Below are positions 6,728 through 11,892 of a DNA stretch of 11,892 nt, in pieces. Under the pieces are notes generated by a model. The model was not told the origin of the DNA. It saw nothing but the letters and a program-made list of their open reading frames with translations, and did no database searches. A program made the position numbers and the translations under genes. How positions within the stretch are numbered: position 1 is the stretch's first letter; every line of letters begins with the position of its first letter. The DNA is from an uncultured Clostridium sp. (GTDB lineage: Bacteria; Bacillota; Clostridia; Clostridiales; Clostridiaceae): positions 1 to 11,892 of the forward strand of contig UQQU01000089.1 in assembly GCA_900543325.1 (NCBI GenBank). The letters run 5' to 3'.

Positions 6728-7372
6728 TTAAAATATACTGTGTATTAAATTCATTATAAAACCAGTATGTTCATTAAAAATATTTATACCTATAATAATA
6801 AGAATAATTCCACCTATAAGTTCAGCATAATCTTTAAATATTCCACCAATTTTTTTACCTGCAATAACACCAATAAAACAGACTATAAATGTTATTAATC
6901 CAATAATTAATGATGAAGAAACTATATTAACATTTAAAAATGCAAAACTTATTCCAACAGCTAAAGCATCTATACTTGTAGCAATAGCAAGAGTAGTTAA
7001 TTCTTTATTAGATAATTCATTTTTATTATTTTCTTCACCTTCTAAAGAAGTACTTACTTCAATTTCAGGCTCTTCTTTTTTAGCTGCTGCTTCTTTACGA
7101 TTCTCATAAAATTCATAAATCATTTTTCCACCTAAAATAGATAATAATATTAAAGCAATCCAATGGTCTATAGCTTTTATATATCCCTGAAAACTTATTC
7201 CTAGCATCCATCCAATTAATGGCATTGCCGCTTGAAAAACTCCAAAGAATAAAGCTATTTTTATAGCCATTCCTTTTGTTAAATTTTTTAAAGTCATTCC
7301 CTTAGTAACAGATACAGCAAATGCATCCATTGCCAAAGCGAATGCTGTAAATACAATTGTAATAATGTTCAT
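6728..7372 (-). CDS. mntP: Manganese efflux pump MntP
   Basis: Exports Mn2+ across the cytoplasmic membrane to prevent manganese excess. The 214-residue protein (numbered from the ATG at 7372) has the two inverted-repeat halves typical of the MntP (DUF204) family: ALAMDAFAVSV near the N terminus with Asp16, and ATSIDALAVGISF in the second half with Asp135. Six membrane segments can be read: about 5-25, 36-58, 67-87, then after a hydrophilic loop 127-147, 149-171 and 184-202. The central loop (about 88-124) is long and rich in Glu, Lys and Asn, making the protein longer than the 188-residue E. coli form. The frame stays open to a GTG at 7387, but that codon is part of the GTGAGGAG ribosome site; the ATG at 7372 has a 7-base spacer and matches the usual family start. 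Control is by the riboswitch-like leader upstream. Confidence 0.93.
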   Translation of the reverse strand: MNIITIVFTAFALAMDAFAVSVTKGMTLKNLTKGMAIKIALFFGVFQAAMPLIGWMLGISFQGYIKAIDHWIALILLSILGGKMIYEFYENRKEAAAKKEEPEIEVSTSLEGEENNKNELSNKELTTLAIATSIDALAVGISFAFLNVNIVSSSLIIGLITFIVCFIGVIAGKKIGGIFKDYAELIGGIILIIIGINIFNEHTGFIMNLIHSIF

Positions 7373-7379
7373 AATCATT

Positions 7380-7384
7380 CTCCT
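7380..7384 (-). promoter_or_regulatory. RBS deciding the mntP start
   Basis: AGGAG lies seven bases before the ATG at 7372, but only one base before the in-frame ATG at 7378 and three... bases from the GTG at 7387, which it partly abuts. Only the 7372 start has workable spacing. Confidence 0.85.
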
Positions 7385-7420
7385 CACTTATTATTTTCTC
7401 TTAATTTTTTACTTATATGC

Positions 7421-7475
7421 AAAAAAATAACGAGATTCATGGATGCTAAAAAAGCATCCATGAGTCTCGTTATTT
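7421..7475 (-). terminator. Regulated terminator in the mntP leader
   Basis: Arms at 7425-7447 and 7453-7475 form a 23-bp stem (one wobble pair) with a 5-base loop, followed on the minus strand by seven U. It lies between the mntP promoter and the coding region, so full termination would silence the gene; it must be the expression platform of the leader. It can also stop read-through from the amidohydrolase gene. Confidence 0.93.
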
Positions 7476-7479
7476 AAGA

Positions 7480-7553
7480 TTAAGCCAGGCTTTATTCAAA
7501 ACCATTATGTTGACCTAATCACATTTACATGCTAACTACTCCCTCACAGGACC
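7480..7553 (-). promoter_or_regulatory. Probable yybP-ykoY manganese riboswitch aptamer
   Basis: The leader transcript begins near GGUCCUGUGAGGGAGUAG. It contains GGGAGUAG (7536-7543) and UCAACAUAAUGG (7502-7513), which resemble the two conserved loop segments of the yybP-ykoY Mn2+ aptamer, and ends with the self-complementary AAGCCUGGCUU (7482-7492) just before the terminator. The position, directly between a strong promoter and a terminator upstream of mntP, is classical for this riboswitch, which turns expression on when Mn2+ binds. The motif match is from memory and the paired stems are not all clear, so the class is probable, not proven. Confidence 0.72.
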
Positions 7554-7558
7554 AATAT

Positions 7559-7587
7559 ATTATACTATTATATTATTTATATGTCAA
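7559..7587 (-). promoter_or_regulatory. Perfect consensus sigma-A promoter of mntP
   Basis: On the minus strand TTGACA (7582-7587), a 17-base spacer and TATAAT (7559-7564) match the sigma-A consensus at all 12 positions. Transcription should start near 7552. The promoter begins seven bases after the stop codon of the amidohydrolase gene. Confidence 0.9.
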
Positions 7588-7594
7588 TTTTTTC

Positions 7595-8971
7595 TTATAT
7601 TCTTTTTCTTTTTATATACTTTCCATATCCCTTATCCCCCACAAACTCTCCATCTTTAGAAATTACCTTTCCTCTTAATATTGTAAATATAGGATATCCT
7701 TTTAGATTAAATCCTTCATAAGCTGTATAATCTACATTAGAATGAAGCTTATCAGTAGTTAAAACAACTTCTTTATTAGGATCTATTATTGTAATATCTG
7801 CATCACTACCTACTGCTATTGTTCCTTTTTTAGGATATAATCCAAATATTTTTGCTGGATTTGTACAGCATACTTCTACAAATTTATTTATACTTATTCT
7901 ATTTTTCATTATACCTTCAGAAAAAATCAATGGAATTCTTTCTTCAACTCCTGGTACACCATTAGGGCATTTTGTAAAATCTTCCTTTCCTAACTGCTTA
8001 TCTCTATTAAATGAAAATGGACAATGATCTGTTGCTATAGTTTCTATATATCCATCTTTAATACCTTTCCATAAAGCTTCGCAATTTTCAGTGCTTCTAA
8101 GTGGTGGACTCATTATATATTTTAATCCTTCATTATTTTCTAATTCATACTTACTTTCATCTAATAATAAATACTGAGGACATGTTTCTGCATAAACATT
8201 TTGTCCGCACTCTCTTGCATTTTTTATATATTCTAATCCGTCTTTTGTTGATAGGTGAACTACGTATAACCCTTCATAATTAACCATTTTAGCTAGTTTA
8301 ATCATTCTATTTACAGCCTCTGCCTCAGATTCTACCGGTCTACTCAAGTAATGATATTTAGGACTCTTTAATCCTTTATCAATAAACTTTTTTCTTAAAT
8401 ATTGAATACTTCCATGATTTTCACAATGTATTGTGGCTATACCACCTAACTCTTTTAATCTTTCAAAAACTCTTATCATTTTATCATCATCTATTTTATA
8501 ATCATATGTTAAATACCCCTTAAAACTTTGAATTCCATAATCATCAATAATTTCCTTCATTTCATTTATTATTTCACTATCCACATGTTGAATAACGCCA
8601 TGGAATCCATAATCCACTACAGCATTTTCATCTGCATATTTATGATATACATTAATTTGATGTTTTAAATTACATCCTACTGGACCAAATCCCATATGAT
8701 CAACAATAGTTGTTGTCCCCCCACAAGCCGCTGCAATAGTTCCAGTATAAAAATCATCATTAGCAATAGTATTACCTACATGCAAATTAAAATGAGTATG
8801 TATATCTACTCCTCCTGGTATAACATACTTTCCATCAGCATCAATTACTTCATCCACTACTCTAATAATATTTAAACCTATTTCCTTTATAATTTCATTT
8901 TCAATAAAAATATCACCCTTATATATATCACTAGCAGTAACTATAGTCCCATTCTTTATTAATAATGACAT
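7595..8971 (-). CDS. Dihydropyrimidinase/hydantoinase-type cyclic amidohydrolase
   Basis: Hydrolyses a cyclic amide (5,6-dihydrouracil or a 5-substituted hydantoin) to the N-carbamoyl amino acid; cytoplasmic. The 458-residue protein has the family's normal length. All binuclear metal ligands are visible: His58 and His60 in GGVDIHTHFN, the carbamylated Lys151 in SFKGYLTY, His182 in IHCEN, His239 in VVHLS and Asp315 in ATDHCPF. Tyr156, five residues after the Lys, is the catalytic-loop Tyr. SPPLR (288-292) and a C-terminal GSDADITIIDP strand region also fit. The name hydA/pydB is common, but substrate cannot be fixed from sequence and no other pyrimidine-breakdown gene is in the window. The ATG start has AGAGGGG at 8980-8986 with an 8-base spacer. 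No convincing promoter is seen in the 5' gap (8987-9124), and there is no terminator before the mntP promoter. Confidence 0.92.
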   Translation of the reverse strand: MSLLIKNGTIVTASDIYKGDIFIENEIIKEIGLNIIRVVDEVIDADGKYVIPGGVDIHTHFNLHVGNTIANDDFYTGTIAAACGGTTTIVDHMGFGPVGCNLKHQINVYHKYADENAVVDYGFHGVIQHVDSEIINEMKEIIDDYGIQSFKGYLTYDYKIDDDKMIRVFERLKELGGIATIHCENHGSIQYLRKKFIDKGLKSPKYHYLSRPVESEAEAVNRMIKLAKMVNYEGLYVVHLSTKDGLEYIKNARECGQNVYAETCPQYLLLDESKYELENNEGLKYIMSPPLRSTENCEALWKGIKDGYIETIATDHCPFSFNRDKQLGKEDFTKCPNGVPGVEERIPLIFSEGIMKNRISINKFVEVCCTNPAKIFGLYPKKGTIAVGSDADITIIDPNKEVVLTTDKLHSNVDYTAYEGFNLKGYPIFTILRGKVISKDGEFVGDKGYGKYIKRKRI

Positions 8972-9124
8972 TTAAGCAACCCCTCTCTCATTTATACCCC
9001 TTTTATACACACTTTCTATGCAATTAACTGATATTCCTTGTATAAATAAAACTTTTATAAAAACATATTAATTTTATAATAATAGTTATATACCCTTATA
9101 ATTAAATTTATTTTCATGTAATAC

Positions 9125-9168
9125 AAAAAAACAATACCTAGATTAGTTTATTTACTAACCTAGGTATT
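9125..9168 (-). terminator. Terminator after the small membrane protein gene
   Basis: AATACCTAG-A-TTAGT (9133-9147) faces ACTAA-C-CTAGGTATT (9154-9168); on the minus strand the mismatch becomes a G-U pair. A run of seven U follows after one G. It lies about 42 bases after the stop codon and separates this gene from the amidohydrolase gene. Confidence 0.92.
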
Positions 9169-9210
9169 CATTAATATAATTTAAATATTTTTCTATTCTT
9201 AATAACTTAT

Positions 9211-9489
9211 TTATTTTTCCTCTGAATCTACTAATTCTTCATTTTTTTCTTTTGTTTTATTGTTTATTGCCTCATTAACTTCATCTAAAACTTCATCTAA
9301 AACTTTATCTAGTTCATCTGTATTATTCTCATCATTATCCTCATTGTTATCCTCATTGTTATCCCCATAATTATTTCCATTATTATTACCGCAATAAATA
9401 CCTTTCTTAATAGGTGCTATTAAGAAACCTGCTACCGCTCCAGCAAAAAAACATGCAGCTCCTAATAGAATTTTTTCATTCTTATTCAT
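9211..9489 (-). CDS. Small one-TM protein with YtxH-like N terminus
   Basis: A 92-residue protein. Residues 7-25 form one Gly/Ala-rich membrane segment ending in GFLIAPIKKG, which resembles the glycine-zipper start of YtxH-family proteins (GLLLAPKSG). Residues 33-57 are a low-complexity Asn/Asp/Glu/Gly stretch that includes NNED twice; 58-92 are acidic and charged, with LDEVLDEV suggesting a helix. Cys13 and Cys33 are the only cysteines; there is no lipobox or normal signal peptide, so it is probably an N-terminally anchored membrane protein with a cytoplasmic or extracellular acidic tail. The function is unknown. The ATG start has AGGAGGT at 9498-9504, an excellent site with a 9-base spacer. 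It is flanked by terminators on both sides, so it is a single-gene unit. Confidence 0.8.
   Translation of the reverse strand: MNKNEKILLGAACFFAGAVAGFLIAPIKKGIYCGNNNGNNYGDNNEDNNEDNDENNTDELDKVLDEVLDEVNEAINNKTKEKNEELVDSEEK
9339..9364. repeat. 12-bp tandem repeat inside the small membrane protein gene
   Basis: Two exact copies of CCTCATTGTTAT (9339-9350 and 9351-9362) with partial flanking similarity. The unit is four codons and encodes the NNED repeat, so copy changes would keep the frame. Confidence 0.8.
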
Positions 9490-9518
9490 TTAACCCTACC
9501 TCCTATATAATTATTTAG

Positions 9519-9547
9519 TTAAACATATACATTACTTATATGTTTAA
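9519..9547. promoter_or_regulatory. Perfect 11-bp inverted repeat upstream of the small membrane protein gene
   Basis: TTAAACATATA (9519-9529) and TATATGTTTAA (9537-9547) are exact inverted arms around a 7-base centre, ending 15 bases before the ribosome site. It may be an operator or a leader hairpin; it has no U-tract and is not a terminator. No clear promoter could be placed relative to it in 9505-9600. Confidence 0.55.
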
Positions 9548-9593
9548 TGTTTTAATAATATTATTTACTTACAATTATTTAATAATATTTATA

Positions 9594-9643
9594 CAAATTA
9601 AAACCCTATGAAATATTACTACTTTAAATATTCAATAGGGTTT
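9594..9643 (-). terminator. Terminator after the debranching enzyme gene
   Basis: AAACCCTAT (9601-9609) pairs with ATAGGGTTT (9635-9643), and an inner AATATT/AATATT stem follows a 2x2 internal loop. On the minus strand it is followed by TTTTAATTTG. It begins about ten bases after the stop codon. Confidence 0.82.
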
Positions 9644-9653
9644 ATAAGTTATA

Positions 9654-11666
9654 TTATTTTTTGTTTAAGTATGGCATTACATCTTGAGTATATGCTCTTA
9701 AAACCTCTGCAACACTCCATGCTTGAGAATAACATCCTCTTCCTGTAGAAGCAAAATCTCCATCAAAAATTTCGGCTATACCATTTATACATCCATCTCT
9801 CATAGTATCTTCAAATACTTTACACATATAATTAGCCTTCTCTATAGATTCTTTAGAATAATCATTAACCTTACAATAAGCTGTTATAAATGCACCTATT
9901 AAGAATCCCCATGTTGTTCCCATATGATAAGCACAATCTCTATCAAATAGTTTTCCTATATACTTTTTCTTATAATCTTTATCCATAAATGAAAGTGAAC
10001 GTAATCCATAAGTAGCATATAAATGCTTATGCACAGTATTGACTATCATTTTTTCTTTCTCTCTATCCAATACAGAAAATGGTAATGATACTGCCCAAAT
10101 TTGATTTGGTCTTATTTTATCATCATTTTCATCTACAACATCATAAAGACAACTCTTTTCCTCATTCCAGAATCTATTGTTAAATGATTCTCTAACCTTT
10201 TCTGAAAGTTTTATATATTCACTATTATCGTCACCAAACTTTTTAGATAAGTCTTCCATTATTTTTAGTGCATTATACCATAAGGCATTTATTTCAACTG
10301 GCTTTCCATGTCTCGGTGTTACAACATAATCACCAACTCTAACATCCATCCAAGTAACTTGATCAAGTCCTCCACCAGCAAATACTAATCCATCACTATC
10401 CATTCCAATTGAAAAGTCTGTCTTACTTGCATAAGCATTATATATCTCTTTTAATTTTGGATATATTTTTTCCTCTATGAACCTGTAATCACTTAAATCA
10501 CCAGTATACTTTAAGTATTTATAAACAGCTTGGAAATACCATAAAGAAGCATCTACAGTATTATATCCTGGTTCCGTATTAGCATCTGGAAATACATTGG
10601 GAACTAATCCATTTTTTATATATTTTGCAAATGACTCCAATATTTCTCTAGCATCACTAAATCTTTTTGTTACTAAAGTCAAACCTTCAAATGCAATCAT
10701 TGTATCTCTACCCCAATCTGTGAACCAAGGTAGTCCTGCTAATACAGTTTTTAATCCTGTACTTTCTCTATTTACAATAAAATGATCTCCTGCCTTAACT
10801 AAGTTATTAGCAAAATCATCTTTTAAATCTGCATTTTCAACTAACTCTTCTGCTCTTGCTTTATATTCTCTTACAATATCAAATCCTGATTTTTCCTTTA
10901 ATCCTTCTATTGTACATTTAATATAAAACTTTTTCTTTTCAAAAGGTTTTAATTCAATATGAATTTCATATGGTGTGTAATGATTATCTACACCTAAGAA
11001 TCCAGTTCTATGATCAATCATATAAAAATGATTTTCCTCTATTAAATAATTTGGTGTTGCCATACTTGTAGGAATTAAACTTCTATCATAATAACTACCT
11101 TCTGATGTATAAAACTCTATTTTTATATCTTTGTTGTTATCTGGTATTAATGTTAAAGTTTTTTCATCTACCTTAACATCGAATTTTAATTCTGATCTTT
11201 CGCTTGTTTCTCCAGCTTCTCTATAATTAAATAACGGAACTAAATTTAACTTAGCTTCCTCACTCCCATTTTCAATTTCATAGCATACAGCAACAGTATT
11301 ATGTCCATACTCCATAGCTATAGTTTTATTTATGCAAACATCTTCAACTCTATATCTATACTCTGGAATCGTATCCAAAATAAACTGCTCTAAATACTCT
11401 TGTCCATTTTTTGAAGTTCCTATATATTGCTGAGATGTTAAATCATATTCTCTATCTTTAATAATAATTTGCTCTTGCACTCTTGTAAGTATAAGCTTTC
11501 TATTTACAGGCGCATTTAATGAAGCTATTAAATATCCATGAAAAGCCTGCGAAGCTCCACCAGCAACAGTATGGTTAGCATATCCACCTATTCCATTACC
11601 AACTACCCATGATAATTCATTACCATCTTCTATCGTTTTCCACATTCCTCTTCCATACTTATACAT
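9654..11666 (-). CDS. Bacterial glycogen debranching enzyme (amylo-alpha-1,6-glucosidase)
   Basis: Removes alpha-1,6-linked glucose at branch points during glycogen or alpha-glucan breakdown in the cytoplasm. The 670-residue protein has an N-terminal beta-rich GDE_N domain (about 15-260, starting ELSWVVGNGIGGYA) and a C-terminal (alpha/alpha)6 glucosidase domain of the GH133 type (about 285-665). Conserved blocks: LPWFTDWGRDTMIAFEGL (312-329) with Asp317 and Asp321, DASLWYFQAVYKYLKYTGD (372-390), TWMDVRVGD...RHGKPVEINALWYNAL (438-467), AYHMGTTWGFLIGA (579-592) and the GIAEIFDGD...GCYSQAWSVAE ending. The frame is open to a TTG at 11738, but that codon overlaps the promoter; the ATG at 11666 has AAGGGG (11675-11680) with an 8-base spacer. 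It appears to be a lone gene with its own promoter and terminator; no other glycogen gene is in the window. Confidence 0.94.
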   Translation of the reverse strand: MYKYGRGMWKTIEDGNELSWVVGNGIGGYANHTVAGGASQAFHGYLIASLNAPVNRKLILTRVQEQIIIKDREYDLTSQQYIGTSKNGQEYLEQFILDTIPEYRYRVEDVCINKTIAMEYGHNTVAVCYEIENGSEEAKLNLVPLFNYREAGETSERSELKFDVKVDEKTLTLIPDNNKDIKIEFYTSEGSYYDRSLIPTSMATPNYLIEENHFYMIDHRTGFLGVDNHYTPYEIHIELKPFEKKKFYIKCTIEGLKEKSGFDIVREYKARAEELVENADLKDDFANNLVKAGDHFIVNRESTGLKTVLAGLPWFTDWGRDTMIAFEGLTLVTKRFSDAREILESFAKYIKNGLVPNVFPDANTEPGYNTVDASLWYFQAVYKYLKYTGDLSDYRFIEEKIYPKLKEIYNAYASKTDFSIGMDSDGLVFAGGGLDQVTWMDVRVGDYVVTPRHGKPVEINALWYNALKIMEDLSKKFGDDNSEYIKLSEKVRESFNNRFWNEEKSCLYDVVDENDDKIRPNQIWAVSLPFSVLDREKEKMIVNTVHKHLYATYGLRSLSFMDKDYKKKYIGKLFDRDCAYHMGTTWGFLIGAFITAYCKVNDYSKESIEKANYMCKVFEDTMRDGCINGIAEIFDGDFASTGRGCYSQAWSVAEVLRAYTQDVMPYLNKK

Positions 11667-11674
11667 ATATTCTT

Positions 11675-11680
11675 CCCCTT
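11675..11680 (-). promoter_or_regulatory. RBS deciding the debranching enzyme start
   Basis: AAGGGG lies eight bases before the ATG at 11666. No ribosome site precedes the further-upstream TTG at 11738. Confidence 0.8.
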
Positions 11681-11709
11681 CTTTTACTAAGTTATATTCC
11701 GATAATGAA

Positions 11710-11738
11710 ATTATACATAAGTTTTTTTTTACAAACAA
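11710..11738 (-). promoter_or_regulatory. Promoter of the debranching enzyme gene
   Basis: On the minus strand a perfect TATAAT (11710-11715) follows TTGTTT (11733-11738) after 17 bases; the spacer contains nine consecutive A. The -35 matches only 3 of 6 positions, so help from the A-tract or an activator is possible. Transcription would start near 11703. Confidence 0.6.
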
Positions 11739-11764
11739 TAAAACATATCTGCTACTTTTACACT

Positions 11765-11892
11765 AAAACTGCTAAATTGTTCGTTAGAGCTTGAATGCCG
11801 TGATGACGAAAATTAATGATATTCCCTACAAAAATTATGTAAATTTCGTTAAGAATTTATATCTTTCTTTCCATAAAAACTGCTAAAGCTTC
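11765..11892. repeat. Intergenic repeat with 111-bp period, running off the window
   Basis: AAAACTGCTAAA occurs at 11765-11776 and again at 11876-11887, exactly 111 bases apart; the second copy is cut by the window edge after GCTTC. The stretch between them has a different texture from other gaps here, with more G and C (GTTAGAGCTTGAATGCCGTGATGACG). The bases before 11765 (about 11731-11764) show a weaker likeness to those before 11876, suggesting a decayed third copy that overlaps the debranching enzyme promoter. It looks like a multi-copy, non-coding clostridial repeat, but its class is not identified. No gene is supported in 11739-11892. Confidence 0.55.

Noticed and set aside
7376..7387. 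GTG at 7387 or ATG at 7378 as the mntP start
   Set aside because: The first overlaps the ribosome site region and the second lies one base from AGGAG; only the ATG at 7372 has proper spacing and fits the family N terminus.
8101..8283. Plus-strand 60-codon ORF inside the amidohydrolase gene
   Set aside because: Antisense to conserved catalytic-domain coding sequence; no ribosome site.
8987..9124. Promoter for the amidohydrolase gene
   Set aside because: TATAAA-like sequences occur, but none has a -35 at acceptable spacing; sporulation sigma-factor patterns also did not fit.
10597..10785. Plus-strand 62-codon ORF inside the debranching enzyme gene
   Set aside because: Antisense to the conserved PWFTDWGRD region; no ribosome site.
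11609..11794. Plus-strand 61-codon ORF across the debranching enzyme promoter
   Set aside because: It overlaps the 5' end of a real gene and its promoter, and its C terminus is repeat sequence; no supporting ribosome site or homology.
11803..11886. Plus-strand 27-codon ORF beginning MTKINDIPYKNY in the right-edge repeat
   Set aside because: No ribosome site, very short, and it lies wholly in the 111-bp repeat; more likely non-coding. Kept in mind if copies elsewhere conserve the frame.

Overview
The window looks like chromosomal DNA of a low-GC Firmicute, most likely Clostridium sensu stricto. The base composition is very A+T-rich, codons end mostly in A or T, spacing and sequence of AGGAGG-type ribosome sites and sigma-A promoters are typical, GTG and TTG starts occur, and most genes end in a long hairpin with a U-tract. 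The gene set (FBP-type LDH, SH3/NlpC-P60 wall hydrolase, MntP, bacterial glycogen debranching enzyme) fits this group. The species assignment is an inference.

Layout. At the left edge, on the minus strand, is the 5' part of a gene for a J-domain-like protein without the HPD motif; it runs off the window inside an in-frame hexanucleotide repeat that encodes alternating Asp-Arg. A 350-base divergent promoter region separates it from ldh, the only plus-strand gene. A perfect 44-bp palindrome, probably a two-way terminator, separates ldh from the convergent minus-strand genes. Going right, these are: a secreted wall hydrolase (four SH3 repeats plus NlpC/P60), nicotinate phosphoribosyltransferase, a GNAT acetyltransferase with a four-TM membrane protein upstream of it, the manganese exporter mntP, a dihydropyrimidinase/hydantoinase-type cyclic amidohydrolase, a small one-TM protein with a YtxH-like start, and a glycogen debranching enzyme.

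Regulation. mntP has the clearest control region: a perfect consensus promoter (TTGACA-17-TATAAT), a leader resembling the yybP-ykoY manganese riboswitch, a 23-bp terminator hairpin, then the start codon. The amidohydrolase gene ends only a few bases from that promoter with no terminator of its own, so read-through would enter the same leader. Good promoters are also visible for the J-like gene, ldh, pncB and the debranching enzyme. Two translation starts are placed downstream of the longest possible ORF: mntP at 7372 and the debranching enzyme at 11666.

Most genes seem to be independent single-gene units; no new multi-gene system is evident. The points most worth a second look are the HPD-less J-like protein with its Asp-Arg repeat, the mntP leader, a 111-bp-period repeat at the right edge next to the debranching-enzyme promoter, and the loss of the usual FBP-site histidine in LDH.
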